The notes under the pieces are model-generated. The model did no database searches, was not told the DNA's origin, and saw only the letters and a program-made list of their open reading frames with translations. A stretch of DNA of 64,000 bases from Candidatus Methylomirabilota bacterium (GTDB lineage Bacteria > Methylomirabilota > Methylomirabilia > Methylomirabilales > Methylomirabilaceae). The stretch is from positions 36,727 through 100,726 of the forward strand of contig PQAM01000014.1 in NCBI GenBank assembly GCA_003104975.1. The letters are read 5' to 3'. This document shows positions 36,988-47,777 of the stretch, one piece after another. Both the position numbers and the translations under genes were made by a program. How positions within the stretch are numbered: the first letter of the stretch is position 1; every line of letters begins with the position of its first letter.

Positions 36988-37039
36988 GTAGGGGCGCCGC
37001 TTGCTGCGCCCCCAAGGGCAGGGCAAGCCCTGCCCCTAC
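36988..37039 (+). repeat. GTAGGGGCG-type repeat, copy 3
   Basis: GTAGGGGCGCCGCTTGCTGC, then a GGGCAGGGCAAGCCCTGCCC hairpin and a closing CTAC. It fills most of the gap between enoyl-CoA hydratase and acyl-CoA dehydrogenase. Confidence 0.75.
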
Positions 37040-37064
37040 GAGAAGCGGTGCGCGGAGAAAAGGA

Positions 37065-38204
37065 ATGAAGTTCGAATTGACTGAGGAACAGCGGCTGTTT
37101 CGGGATATGGTGCGCGACTTCGCGGCCAACGAGGTGGCGCCGCTCGCGAAGCAGGTGGACGAAGAAGGGGTCTTCCCGCAGGCGACGGTCAAGAAGATGG
37201 GGGAGCTTGGGCTGATGGGGGTAGCGATCCCTATAGAATACGGCGGCGCCGGGGCGGACAATGTGTGCTACGCTATTGCCATGGAGGAGATCGCGCGGGC
37301 CTGCGCCTCAACCAGCGTCATCGTGTCGGTCAATAACTCGCTGGTGGCCGATGCCTTGCATAAGTTCGGGTCGGAGGCCCAAAAGCAGCGCTACCTGATC
37401 CCGCTCGCCGGCGGCAGGCTGCTCGGCTGCTTTGCGCTCAGCGAGCCGGGGGCAGGATCAGATGCGTCGGCCCAGCAGACGATGGCCGTCAGGGAGGACG
37501 ATGTCTTTGTCCTGAACGGGACCAAAAACTTCATCACGAACGCCATGGAGGCCGATCTGGCGCTGGTCTTTGCCACCGTCGATCGCCGTCTTCGAGCCAA
37601 AGGGGTCTGTGCCTTTCTGGTGGAGAAGGGGACGCCGGGCTTCACCATCTCGAAGGTGGAGAAGAAGCTGGGGCTCCACGGCACCAGTTGCTGTCAGGTC
37701 GTCTTCGAGAATTGCCCGGTACCGGCGGAGAACCTGCTGGGGGAGATCGGGCAGGGGTTCAAGATCGCCATGGTCACCCTTGATGCGGGCCGGATCGGCA
37801 TTGCAGCGCAGGCGGTGGGGATCGCTCAGGCGGCGCTGGACATTTCGATCAGGTATGCCCAGGAGCGGGTCGCCTTCGAGAAGCCGATTGCGTCGTTTCA
37901 GGCGATCCAGTGGATGATCGCCGATATGGCGGTGCAGATCGAGGCGGCGAGGCTGCTCACCTATCGGGCGGCCTGGCTGAAGGACAAGGGGCTGCGGTAT
38001 ACCAGGGAATCGGCGATGGCGAAGCTGTTCGCGTCGGAGACCGCCAGCCGGGCCGCGACGAAGGCGCTGCAGATTCATGGCGGGTACGGGTATCTGTACG
38101 ATTTCCCGGCCCAGCGGCTGTTCCGCGACGCCCGCATCACCGAGATCTATGAGGGGACGTCCGAGATCCAGCGACTGGTCATTGCGCATCAGTTACTGAA
38201 TTGA
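37065..38204 (+). CDS. Acyl-CoA dehydrogenase (short/branched-chain type)
   Basis: A 379-residue FAD acyl-CoA dehydrogenase. Seen: MKFELTEEQRLFRDMVRDFA, FALSEPGAGSDASAQQT (~residues 124-140), FEKPIASFQAIQWMIADMAV (FAD-binding region, ~265-284), IHGGYGYLYDFPAQRLFRDA (~340-359) and the catalytic glutamate in [18 protein letters not shown]. The YEGTSEIQ placement is that of short-chain/butyryl-type enzymes. Electrons go to EtfBA, encoded directly downstream after a structured gap. It is similar to, but distinct from, the enzyme at 15964. Confidence 0.95.
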   Translation: MKFELTEEQRLFRDMVRDFAANEVAPLAKQVDEEGVFPQATVKKMGELGLMGVAIPIEYGGAGADNVCYAIAMEEIARACASTSVIVSVNNSLVADALHKFGSEAQKQRYLIPLAGGRLLGCFALSEPGAGSDASAQQTMAVREDDVFVLNGTKNFITNAMEADLALVFATVDRRLRAKGVCAFLVEKGTPGFTISKVEKKLGLHGTSCCQVVFENCPVPAENLLGEIGQGFKIAMVTLDAGRIGIAAQAVGIAQAALDISIRYAQERVAFEKPIASFQAIQWMIADMAVQIEAARLLTYRAAWLKDKGLRYTRESAMAKLFASETASRAATKALQIHGGYGYLYDFPAQRLFRDARITEIYEGTSEIQRLVIAHQLLN

Positions 38205-38233
38205 GAGAAGGGATACGAGGCATGTGGTTCATG

Positions 38234-38358
38234 GGTGAGCGGCGGGCGACTCCGCTTAATCTCGCCGTACATCCGTGTACGGCTCGAATCGGCGCTGGCG
38301 GGCTGCGCTGTCCGTGCTTCGCCCGCCATCGACGACGCGTCGTCATCAGCCGCTCACC
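38234..38358 (+). other. Structured element with a long-range stem and three hairpins, upstream of etfB
   Basis: The 208-base gap before etfB holds an outer stem GGTGAGCGGC (38234-38243) with GCCGCTCACC (38349-38358). Inside are three hairpins: GCCGTACA/TGTACGGC with a 4-base loop (38264-38283), TGGCGGGC/GCCCGCCA (38296-38328) and GACGACGCGTCGTC (38331-38344). The nested layout resembles a four-way junction. It could be a structured 5' leader, a folded single-stranded transposon end, or remobilised palindromic DNA. Confidence 0.55.
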
Positions 38359-38412
38359 GCGGTAGTTCGGGGCATAGCTTCCGTAAACTCAAAAACTTAA
38401 AGCTGGAACAAT

Positions 38413-39213
38413 ATGCATATCGTGGTGTGTATCAAGCAGATCATCGATCCCGAGATTCCGATAAGCCAGTTCATGATCGATCCCCGGACCAAGCGGCAGG
38501 TCCAGGGGAACAATCCGCTGGTTATCAGCCCGTACGATGCCAATGCCCTCGAGGTGGCCATCCAGCTTAAGGAGAAGCACGGCGCGACGGTGACGGCCAT
38601 CAGCATCGGCGGATCAACCGCGACGACCGCGCTGCGAAGCGCATTGTCGTTGGGCGCTCACGAGGCGATCCTGGTCAACGAGCCGCTGCTCGCGGGCTCT
38701 GATCCGCGAGGGATTGCCCATGCGCTGGCGAAGGCGATTCAAAAGGTTGGCGGCTACGACCTGGTCCTGACCGGCTGCGAGTCGGGGGACTGGGCCGATC
38801 GGGCAGTCCCCGCCTTCGTGGCCGAGGAGCTCGAGATCGGGTACGTCGGCTATGTGACCCGGATCGAGGTGAAGGACGGGCAGGTGGTCGCCCGTCGCGT
38901 CGTGGAGGATGGGTATGAGCTGATCGAAGCCAAGACCCCCCTGCTTGCGGCCGTCAGCTCAGACGAGACGAATAACCCGCGCTACGCCAAGCTGCGGGAT
39001 ATTATGACGGCCGCCAAGAAACCGATCCCTGTCTGGAAGGTCGCCGATCTCGGGCTCGATCCGGAGCAAATCGGTGCGGGTTACGCCAAGGTCGCCATCA
39101 CCGATGTCTATGTTCCGGTTAAGGAGTCCAGGTGTGAGATGATCGAGGGGAATACGGCGGAGGAAAAGGCTGCGAACCTGGCGGCCAGGCTGCGCGAGCT
39201 GAAGCTGATTTGA
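38413..39213 (+). CDS. etfB: Electron transfer flavoprotein, beta subunit
   Basis: EtfB pairs with EtfA to carry electrons from acyl-CoA dehydrogenases. Seen: MHIVVCIKQIIDPEIPISQF, NPLVISPYDANALEVAIQLK, LSLGAHEAILVNEPLL, DLVLTGCESGDWADRAVPA (AMP/FAD-binding region, ~residues 117-135) and the long C-terminal KPIPVWKVADLGLD segment. Length 266 is normal. The ATG at 38413 follows AAAGCTGGAA, a weak ribosome site. It lies between the acyl-CoA dehydrogenase and etfA, 13 bases before the latter. Confidence 0.95.
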   Translation: MHIVVCIKQIIDPEIPISQFMIDPRTKRQVQGNNPLVISPYDANALEVAIQLKEKHGATVTAISIGGSTATTALRSALSLGAHEAILVNEPLLAGSDPRGIAHALAKAIQKVGGYDLVLTGCESGDWADRAVPAFVAEELEIGYVGYVTRIEVKDGQVVARRVVEDGYELIEAKTPLLAAVSSDETNNPRYAKLRDIMTAAKKPIPVWKVADLGLDPEQIGAGYAKVAITDVYVPVKESRCEMIEGNTAEEKAANLAARLRELKLI

Positions 39214-39226
39214 CGAGGGGAGATCG

Positions 39227-40216
39227 ATGCCCGGCATACTGGTAGTGGCGACGACGAAAGACGGTGGGCTTTCGAGGGATACGCTGGAGCTGCTCACAGG
39301 CGCGAGCAGGCTGAAGGCGAAGCTGGCCCAGCCGGCAGCGGCCGCCATCCTGGGCGCAGAGGTAGGTTCATATGTCCCCTCACTGTTCGCGCATGGTGCC
39401 GATCAGGTCTATCGGGCTGAGCACCCCCTGCTCGAAGGGTATCAGGGTGATGCGTATGCCCTCGCCCTGCATCAGATCTGCGAGCGCGCACAGCCGACCG
39501 TCGTGTTGCTCTCCGGCGACGTGGTCGGGCGCGAGCTTGGCCCGCGACTGGCCTATCGACTTCAGGCCGCCTTTGTTGGGGAGTTCATCGACTTCGACCT
39601 GGACCAGGCATCCGGTCGGTTACAATTTACACGCTCGGCCTACGGCGGGAAGGCGATGGCGGTTATCCAGCCTCGCGAAAATGTGATCGTCGCAACGGCC
39701 AAGCTCCGAACGCTGGAGCCGGCTGCCCCGGAGGAGGGCCGGACGGGCGAAGAGATCCGGATCGATGTGGCCTTAGACGCCGCGCAGCTTAAGACCCACC
39801 TCATCCAGCGGGTTCAGGAGGAGACGACCGGCATCAATCTGGGGGATGCTAGGGTCGTGGTGAGCGGCGGACGTGGGATACATGGGCCGGAGGGGTTCAA
39901 ACTCCTGGAGGATCTGGCGAGAATCCTGAGGGGTGCCGTCGGTGCCTCGCGGGCCGCCACCGATGCCGGATGGGTCCCGTCATCATGGCAGGTCGGCCAG
40001 ACCGGTAGGACCGTCAATCCGGATCTGTATCTCGCCTTCGGAATCTCCGGCGCGACCCAGCACGTCGCAGGGATCTCCGGTTCCAAGTGGATCGTGGCGG
40101 TGAACACCGATCCTGCGGCGCCGATCTTCAAGGTCGCGCAGCTCGGCATTGTCGACGATTGGAAGGCCGTCGCGACTCATTTGACCCGACACTGCAAGGA
40201 ATTAACCGGGCGCTAA
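39227..40216 (+). CDS. etfA: Electron transfer flavoprotein, alpha subunit
   Basis: EtfA holds the FAD that shuttles electrons. Seen: a 329-residue protein with LLSGDVVGRELGPRLAYRLQ, the C-terminal FAD domain with VVSGGRGIHGPEGFKLLEDL (~residues 207-226), GASRAATDAGWVPSSWQVGQ and GRTVNPDLYLAFGISGATQH, then VNTDPAAPIFKVAQLGIVDDW. It is short of a separate Fe-S module, so electron exit to the membrane relies on the next gene, the EtfD-like oxidoreductase, which starts 15 bases after its stop. Confidence 0.95.
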   Translation: MPGILVVATTKDGGLSRDTLELLTGASRLKAKLAQPAAAAILGAEVGSYVPSLFAHGADQVYRAEHPLLEGYQGDAYALALHQICERAQPTVVLLSGDVVGRELGPRLAYRLQAAFVGEFIDFDLDQASGRLQFTRSAYGGKAMAVIQPRENVIVATAKLRTLEPAAPEEGRTGEEIRIDVALDAAQLKTHLIQRVQEETTGINLGDARVVVSGGRGIHGPEGFKLLEDLARILRGAVGASRAATDAGWVPSSWQVGQTGRTVNPDLYLAFGISGATQHVAGISGSKWIVAVNTDPAAPIFKVAQLGIVDDWKAVATHLTRHCKELTGR

Positions 40217-40231
40217 CACAGTAGGACTGCC

Positions 40232-42205
40232 ATGACCCCCATGCGTGAGGTCTACTGGAACATCCCGGGACACCTGTTCCTGTACCTGCTGTTCCTGCCC
40301 TTCCTGGTCGTCTGGCTCTACGGCATCTACCGGCATACCCGCATGATCCTCCGGGGCGCGCCGGCGCAAGTTCTGGGAAGCCTGTGGGGGCGGCTCACAG
40401 GCGTTCTCCAGGATGCGCTGTGGCAGCGGCGGATTGCTCAGGATCCTCTCTCGGGGTTACTGCACCGCTGCATCTCCTGGGGATTTCTCGTCCTCTTTAT
40501 CGCGACCTGTCTCGTGGCCGTTCAAGACTATCTTGGCATCCCGACCCTGAGCGGATCGTTTTACCTCTACTTCATGTCGCTGACTGTCGATCTGTTCGGG
40601 CTGGCGGCCATCGGCGGCGTCCTGACGGCGCTCATTCGGCGTTACGGTCTGCAACCCGATCGGCTCGTGCAGCCGCGCATCGCTAAAAGTTACGGCATTC
40701 TGCTGGTGTTGCTCCTCATCGTCATGGTCACCGGGTTTCTGATTGAGGGATTGCGGATTGCGGCAACGGCCGATCCATGGGGCCGCTGGGCCCCCGGAGG
40801 CTGGCTGGCATCCGCTCTGTTTCGCGGGACCGACCAGGCCGAGTTGGTTGTGCTCCATCGACTTCTGTGGTGGTTCCATGCCGCCATGGCCTTCAGCTTC
40901 ATTGCCATTCTCCCCTTTGGGATGGGGATGCACTTCACCTCGGCTGCCGCCAACGTCCTGCTGAAGAATCGAGAAGGCTCGGGGGTGATGCGCCCGATCG
41001 TTCTGGAGAGCGCGGAGCAATTCGGCGCCGGGACGATCAACCAGCTCACCTGGAAGGATCTGCTCGACCTCGAGGCGTGCACCGAGTGCGGCCGCTGCCA
41101 GGCTGCCTGTCCGGCCTGGATCACCGGCAAGCCGCTGACGCCAAAAGGGGTGATCATTGACCTGCGGGATCACATGCGTCTCACGTATGACGGCGAGGAG
41201 TCGCGACAGATGGTCGGCGAGGTGATCACCCACGATGTCCTCTGGTCATGTACCACCTGCGGCGCCTGTCATCAGGAGTGCCCGGTCTATATCGAGCCGA
41301 TTCCGAAGATCGTCGACATGCGCCGTCACCTGGTGATGGAGGAGGCCGACTTCCCAGAGACGATGCAGGCGGCCTTGCGGAGCCTGGAGGAGCGGGGTCA
41401 TCCGTTCCGCGGGGCGAGCGCCTCCAGGACCGACTGGGCGAGGGGGCTTGACGTGAAGACGGTGGCCGCCAACGGGACACCGGAGATCCTCTATTGGGTC
41501 GGCTGCGCCGCGGCCTTTGATGAACGAAACCAGCAGGTGGCGGCGGCCTTCGCCAAGCTCTTGCAGCGCGCCGGGGTTGATTTCGCGATCCTGGGGGAGG
41601 AGGAGCGGTGCACCGGCGATCCGGCCCGTCGGATCGGCAATGAGTATCTCTTTCAGATGCTGGCCAAGGATAACATCGCCGTCCTGAACCGCTACGGCAT
41701 CAAGAAGATCGTCACCGCCTGCCCGCACTGCTTCAATACGATCAAGAACGAATATCCCAGACTGGGCGGTAGCTACGAGGTCGTCCATCACACGCAATTG
41801 CTGGCCGACCTGGTGCAGGAGGGGCGCCTGCGGCCGGAAAAGCGGATAGATGGCGTGGCATCGTTTCACGATCCCTGTTATCTCGGGCGGCACAACGGCG
41901 TCTATGACCCGCCCAGGCAGGTCCTCGGGGCGATTCCTGGTGTGACGGTCAAGGAGATGGACCGGTGCCGGGAGCGCGGCTTCTGCTGCGGCGCGGGTGG
42001 CGGGTTGATGTGGCTGGAGGAGAAGATCGGCAAGCGCGTAAGCTGGGAGCGGACCGAAGAGGCGCTGGCGCTTGAGCCGCAGGTCCTGGCCAGCGCCTGC
42101 CCCTTCTGCCTGATCATGTTCGAGGACGCGCTGAAGGTCAAGGACGCGATCGGGCGGACCAGACCGCTTGACGTGGCGGAGCTGATGGCGCAAAGTGTAG
42201 AATGA
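40232..42205 (+). CDS. EtfD-type ETF:quinone oxidoreductase (membrane Fe-S protein)
   Basis: A 657-residue membrane protein that should take electrons from EtfAB and deliver them to quinone. Seen: about five N-terminal helices related to NarI-like cytochrome b domains (~residues 8-245), two [4Fe-4S] motifs CTECGRCQAACP (~288-299) and CTTCGACHQECP (~341-352), then CCG-type cysteine domains with CPHCFNTIKNEYP and FHDPCYLGRHNG, and a C-terminal RGFCCGAGGGLMW. The whole architecture matches EtfD-like/EMO proteins, an alternative to the soluble ETF-QO. Co-location directly after etfA supports the assignment. Confidence 0.88.
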   Translation: MTPMREVYWNIPGHLFLYLLFLPFLVVWLYGIYRHTRMILRGAPAQVLGSLWGRLTGVLQDALWQRRIAQDPLSGLLHRCISWGFLVLFIATCLVAVQDYLGIPTLSGSFYLYFMSLTVDLFGLAAIGGVLTALIRRYGLQPDRLVQPRIAKSYGILLVLLLIVMVTGFLIEGLRIAATADPWGRWAPGGWLASALFRGTDQAELVVLHRLLWWFHAAMAFSFIAILPFGMGMHFTSAAANVLLKNREGSGVMRPIVLESAEQFGAGTINQLTWKDLLDLEACTECGRCQAACPAWITGKPLTPKGVIIDLRDHMRLTYDGEESRQMVGEVITHDVLWSCTTCGACHQECPVYIEPIPKIVDMRRHLVMEEADFPETMQAALRSLEERGHPFRGASASRTDWARGLDVKTVAANGTPEILYWVGCAAAFDERNQQVAAAFAKLLQRAGVDFAILGEEERCTGDPARRIGNEYLFQMLAKDNIAVLNRYGIKKIVTACPHCFNTIKNEYPRLGGSYEVVHHTQLLADLVQEGRLRPEKRIDGVASFHDPCYLGRHNGVYDPPRQVLGAIPGVTVKEMDRCRERGFCCGAGGGLMWLEEKIGKRVSWERTEEALALEPQVLASACPFCLIMFEDALKVKDAIGRTRPLDVAELMAQSVE

Positions 42206-42244
42206 AAGACAGGGTGTAGGGGGTAGGGTGTAGAGGTAGAGAGG

Positions 42245-43939
<1,695 letters not shown>

Positions 43940-43941
43940 CG

Positions 43942-44111
43942 GCCCGAGTCAGAAGTTTGATGAAGAGGTCGATGCTCTATGCATCGTCATTCCCGCGAAA
44001 GCGGGAATCCAGAAATCGAGTTATTCCCTGGATTCCGGCTCGCGCCCGCTATGCGGGCTTGGCCGGAATGACGTCCAGAAATATGCAACGGATTTTCAAA
44101 TAGGGAACACT
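43942..44111 (-). repeat. MITE-like repeat, copy F, between the two mutase genes
   Basis: In reverse orientation: the left side CCCGAGTCAGAAGTTTGATG is the complement of the right flank of copies D and H, the core GTCATTCCCGCGAAAGCGGG is intact, and the end GGGAACACTAG is close to GGACACTAG of copy A. It separates two genes whose products form one enzyme. Confidence 0.75.
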
Positions 44112-44129
44112 AGCGCGCGAGGACTGATA

Positions 44130-44543
44130 ATGGCATTGAAGGGCGAAAAGAAGATCCGCGTGTTGATCGCCAAGCCGGGCCTTGACGGGCACGACCGGGG
44201 CGCCAAGGTCATCGCCAGGGCCTTCCGCGACGCCGGAATGGAGGTGATCTACACCGGGCTCCGGCAGACGCCGGAGATGATCGTGAACGCGGCCATCCAG
44301 GAAGACGTCGACGCCATCGGCATGTCCTGCCTATCCGGCGCGCATATGTACCTGTTCCCACGGGTCATGGAGCTGCTGCAGGAGCGCGGGGTCGATGACA
44401 TCCTCGTCTTCGGCGGCGGCACCATCCCCACCGACGACATCCCGAAGCTGAAAGCGGCCGGGCTCGCCGCCGTCTTCACCCCAGGCACCACCACGACCGA
44501 AGCGATCGCATTTGTGAAGGACCACGTGAGGCGAAAAGTCTGA
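44130..44543 (+). CDS. B12-binding small subunit of acyl-CoA mutase
   Basis: A 137-residue cobalamin-binding protein that completes the mutase encoded upstream. Seen: the B12 signature [20 protein letters not shown] (DxHxxG with the histidine that replaces dimethylbenzimidazole, ~residues 15-34), [20 protein letters not shown] (SxL-type loop) and [20 protein letters not shown] (GGG motif). Length matches IcmB/HcmB or the separate mutase small subunits. The ATG at 44130 follows the MITE by about 20 bases; a reading from 43902 would include the repeat and is rejected. Confidence 0.92.
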   Translation: MALKGEKKIRVLIAKPGLDGHDRGAKVIARAFRDAGMEVIYTGLRQTPEMIVNAAIQEDVDAIGMSCLSGAHMYLFPRVMELLQERGVDDILVFGGGTIPTDDIPKLKAAGLAAVFTPGTTTTEAIAFVKDHVRRKV

Positions 44544-44625
44544 GTACATCGTCGCCCGCCTGGATCCGGGATCTGCCGTGCCTAGAATGATTGTAAGCAC
44601 AGTGACAATCGGGGAAGAGGCGGCC

Positions 44626-45807
44626 ATGGGAGAGAACCTGCATCTGCTCGTTGGGACACGGAAGGCGGGATTCATTTATACCGCCGATGAGAGGCGGCAG
44701 CGGTGGGAGGTATCTCAACCGATACTGCCGGGTTGGACAATCCTCCACATGGCAGTCGATGATCGCCGCAGGCCTGCGAGGTTATATGCTGCCGCTACTC
44801 ACTGGGCGTGGGGACCTTCCGTTTCCAGAAGTGATGATGGCGGAGTCACGTGGGAGCAGCGAAGCCCGGGGTTATCGTTCCCAAAAGATATGGGCATCAC
44901 GATCCAAAAAGTATGGAATGTCCAGCCCGGGATCGAGAGGGAGCCGGGTGTGGTCTTCGCAGGAACGCAGCCGACCGGACTGTTTCGAAGCGATGACTGG
45001 GGTGATTCATGGTCTCCGGTAGACACGGTGAACCGCCATCCCTACAGGAATTACTGGTGCGGCACCGGGGGAGGCGACCCATGCTTGCACTCGATCGTTA
45101 TTGATCCTCGCAACCCGCAACACATGTACATCTCCGTTAGCTCGGGCGGGACATACGAAACCAAAGATGCGTGTGCGACCTGGACGCTGTGCTCGCGCAA
45201 GTGGGATATTCTGGCAACACCTGAGACACGACAATTCATGGCGGCACTGGAGGAAAAATACTCCGATGCCATCGCAGCGTTCATGGCCGGCCAACCAAAG
45301 CTGCCGGAGAATGTGGATCCGGCAGCAGCGGATGAGCTGCACAAACTCAGGATCGATCCGAAGAATCCGGATCGGCTGTGGGCACAGGCCCACGTTGGCG
45401 TATTCCGCACCGACGACGGCTGCACAAGCTGGGAATGCGTGACCGAGGGACTGCCGTCCTTCCACGGCTTCCCGATCGCCGTCACAAAGAGGGTGCCTGA
45501 CGCGGTCTACGTTGTGCCGATCGAGTTCGAAACAGATAACTTCCGTGTGTGCCGGGGACAGTTCGCGGTGTACCGGACACGTGACGCAGGAAAAAGTTGG
45601 GTGCGCCTGACGAGAGGGTTGCCTGGGTCACATGACTATCAAAGCGTCTATCGCGAGGGGCTCGACACTGACGGTCTATCCCCGGAAGGCATTTATGCCG
45701 GAACGAGCAACGGAGAGGTGTATGGCAGCACAGATGGAGGAGATACCTGGCAGAGGCTTCCGGGAACGCTTCCGCCTATCCTCTCAGTGACCTGTGCGGT
45801 GTACTGA
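44626..45807 (+). CDS. BNR/sialidase-like beta-propeller protein
   Basis: A 393-residue protein with repeated Asp-box motifs (S/T-x-D-x-G-x-x-W) typical of BNR beta-propellers: SRSDDGGVTWEQRSPG (~residues 66-81), FRSDDWGDSWSPVD (~121-134), FRTDDGCTSWECVTEG, YRTRDAGKSWVRLTRG and GSTDGGDTWQRLPG near the end. It resembles glycosyl hydrolases of the exo-sialidase type and photosystem-assembly-like propellers, but catalytic residues are not identified, so no enzyme activity is claimed. No signal peptide is seen. The ATG at 44626 starts at homology; an ATG at 44578 is also possible. It follows the mutase small subunit by 82 bases. Confidence 0.8.
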   Translation: MGENLHLLVGTRKAGFIYTADERRQRWEVSQPILPGWTILHMAVDDRRRPARLYAAATHWAWGPSVSRSDDGGVTWEQRSPGLSFPKDMGITIQKVWNVQPGIEREPGVVFAGTQPTGLFRSDDWGDSWSPVDTVNRHPYRNYWCGTGGGDPCLHSIVIDPRNPQHMYISVSSGGTYETKDACATWTLCSRKWDILATPETRQFMAALEEKYSDAIAAFMAGQPKLPENVDPAAADELHKLRIDPKNPDRLWAQAHVGVFRTDDGCTSWECVTEGLPSFHGFPIAVTKRVPDAVYVVPIEFETDNFRVCRGQFAVYRTRDAGKSWVRLTRGLPGSHDYQSVYREGLDTDGLSPEGIYAGTSNGEVYGSTDGGDTWQRLPGTLPPILSVTCAVY

Positions 45808-45833
45808 TCGTGAGTATCGAGATGTGCAAGCAG

Positions 45834-45939
45834 GTCATTGCGAGGGAGCAGCGCGATCGACGCGATCTCACCGTCTGCATTGATTTACATGGTAGAACGG
45901 ACCGATTGCGCGCTCCCGTTGGTCGCTCGCAATGACAGG
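45834..45939 (+). repeat. Dispersed CATTGCGAGC-type repeat, copy 3
   Basis: GTCATTGCGAGGGAGCAGCG ... CGATCTCACCGTC ... CCCGTTGGTCGCTCGCAATG, matching the other copies with the same flanking palindrome. The rest of 45808-46091 has no gene. Confidence 0.75.
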
Positions 45940-46091
45940 TCCTCGGATTGGAGCAGGGGAACAGGAGAGGCAACGTACGGATGGCCGCAGGTAAGCGTCG
46001 GTGAATTCAGTGCGACAGACCCGGTTGAACTGGGCATCATTAACTCCCGTCAGATCTCGGAACCTTGTCTCAGAACCTTGGCATCTGCCAC

Positions 46092-47081
46092 CTACTCGAG
46101 CGCCGTTACGAGGATGAAATTCTTCATGTCCTTGATCTGCGTCATCTCAACAATCACGCGCGGCCGATTAGGGTCGCGGACTTCCGGGTGGGCGACACAG
46201 ACCTCGCGGGCGAGGTGGAAATCGTCGTTTTCGCAGAAGACGCGCTGGCTGCTACGCATCACCTGAAGGCTATTGTAATCCCGCACCTGGTCAGCCACGA
46301 GCACGATGCCCCGGTGGTCATTTTTCTGCCAGTTAGCAAAATGCGTCCGCTCCAGGATGAGAAGGATGTGTCTACTGTCCAGAGGGAAAACGAACTCTAT
46401 GCCGGGATCGAGGATGCCGACAAGACGCCGCCCTTGCTGCGTCTGGTTGCCACGGCGCACGACCGGGTGATCCGAGGTGTAAAAAAGGTGCTCGGTATTG
46501 TTGATGCCAACGACCCAATAGTGCCGGGTCAAGTCGTCGGACATCCGCTTGACAGCCTCTTGATCGAAAATCTTCTGTGAATGCAGGGCGGCTATCTGTT
46601 GATCGGAAACTGTAACTTTCGGCTTCTTCTCGCCTGGGAAGTTGATCTCCACCAGCTCATCGGCGAGCGATTGCATGGACTTCTGGGTAACCTCACGGAC
46701 CGTGTCCCGATAAGTCCTCGTGCGCATCCATTGCATCGCCAGGAAGGGTGCATATTCGGTCATCAGCGCCTCGCTGATCCGCCCCTCGTCAGCGCTCTTA
46801 ATGAGCTTGGCATGCAGCGGCACCCAGGTTTTTTCGACGACACCGAGGGCCTTTTCCACAGTGTTGATCGGAACGCTGAAATCACGCAACGAGCCGGGTG
46901 AAATCTCGTAGAAATACGGCTCCTGCGCTGCGGCTGTGGTGGAAGTAGGATGGGACCTGTCGTTGGCTTTGTCATAGCAAAACATCAGGCCAGATGCGTT
47001 CGTGAACCCACGCAGATAGCACTGCGGCACGTAGTGCTGCCTTTCCGTCCGGTGGGGTTTTTTCGGCTGCTTCTTCGACAT
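46092..47081 (-). CDS. DUF4238 protein
   Basis: A 329-residue DUF4238 family protein. Seen: RTERQHYVPQCYLRGFTNAS near the start (the HYVPQ..LRGF family hallmark), EYAPFLAMQWMRTRTYRDTV in the middle, and a histidine-rich DHPVVRRGNQTQQGRRLVGI near the end. The family is typical of accessory and prophage-like DNA and its function is unknown, although a nuclease-like fold has been suggested. It lies at the end of a run of minus-strand small genes with repeat modules, which suggests it is part of the same accessory array. Confidence 0.85.
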   Translation of the reverse strand: MSKKQPKKPHRTERQHYVPQCYLRGFTNASGLMFCYDKANDRSHPTSTTAAAQEPYFYEISPGSLRDFSVPINTVEKALGVVEKTWVPLHAKLIKSADEGRISEALMTEYAPFLAMQWMRTRTYRDTVREVTQKSMQSLADELVEINFPGEKKPKVTVSDQQIAALHSQKIFDQEAVKRMSDDLTRHYWVVGINNTEHLFYTSDHPVVRRGNQTQQGRRLVGILDPGIEFVFPLDSRHILLILERTHFANWQKNDHRGIVLVADQVRDYNSLQVMRSSQRVFCENDDFHLAREVCVAHPEVRDPNRPRVIVEMTQIKDMKNFILVTALE

Positions 47082-47194
47082 TGCCTAGGCCTCGCGCACT
47101 GCATACCCCTGAGTATAGACTTCAAGACGGAGGTTCTTAACCGAGTAGAATCTCTCGCCACGCTTTCTTCAGAAGATTGCCTTGAAGCTTATAT

Positions 47195-47279
47195 TCCTAA
47201 CTGGATCCAGACGTTGACGCCGATCGCCGAAGCTTAAGGGCAGTCGTTTGTGAGTGGCCGCTGGAGCGCAGCGTTAGAA
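47195..47279. other. attC-like site between cassette-like genes
   Basis: An 85-base segment is bounded by TCCTAAC (47195-47201) and GTTAGAA (47273-47279), which are complementary at six of seven bases. The next inward arms, CTGGA and TCCAG as read on the minus strand, also pair. That is the R/L box layout of an integron attC site, lying just 3' of the 47290 gene and before DUF4238, both on minus. Box sequences do not fit the strict RYYYAAC/GTTRRRY consensus, so this is a candidate only. No gene is seen in 47082-47289. Confidence 0.35.
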
Positions 47280-47289
47280 CTCATCGGCT

Positions 47290-47721
47290 TCATCCTACGC
47301 CTTTTGTCGGTGGAGTTAAGCAACCGGACCACGCGAGGATAGCTCCTAAAACCAGGGCAGCACAGCACGCAAGAGGTATCCAGTATCCTATCCAGTTCCT
47401 CATGCTGAAGTCGGGACATTTGTCGTTGAGAATCTGGGCCGGGTGTCCTTTTATCTGGAACAGATGATCGTTCAGGGCGACATTCAGCTTCATTTGAGCA
47501 CGAACAATGGTCAGAGCGAGCGGAATGCTGATCAGGGTTCCAAGAGTCAGGACGATCTTGAAATATCTTGCATCAGTAGCAGAAACGGCTGCATTAATAA
47601 CGAGGGAGAAGAACACGAGGAAAAAGTTGAAACGGGAACAGAGTAATTTTTCCATAAACTCTCGCTCTTGGCTCATGGACCAAGTGTCTTGGGCGGGGTC
47701 GGGTTTCAGTTTCTCCTCCAT
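47290..47721 (-). CDS. Unknown membrane protein
   Basis: A 143-residue protein I do not recognise. Seen: a short N-terminal amphipathic region, then four likely helices: ~33-48 (FFLVFFSLVINAAVSA), ~54-70 (FKIVLTLGTLISIPLALTI), and two more near 110-130 (WIGYWIPLACCAALVLGAIL). It would be an inner membrane protein. The DNA is AT-rich compared with the surrounding operons, and the gene lies in the minus-strand accessory array, so it may have been acquired as a cassette. No homology to a known transporter is evident. Confidence 0.6.
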   Translation of the reverse strand: MEEKLKPDPAQDTWSMSQEREFMEKLLCSRFNFFLVFFSLVINAAVSATDARYFKIVLTLGTLISIPLALTIVRAQMKLNVALNDHLFQIKGHPAQILNDKCPDFSMRNWIGYWIPLACCAALVLGAILAWSGCLTPPTKGVG

Positions 47722-47777
47722 ACGTCTCCCTCGTTCCGCTCGTCGAGCTGACGTTTATGCTCCGAATGATCATAATA

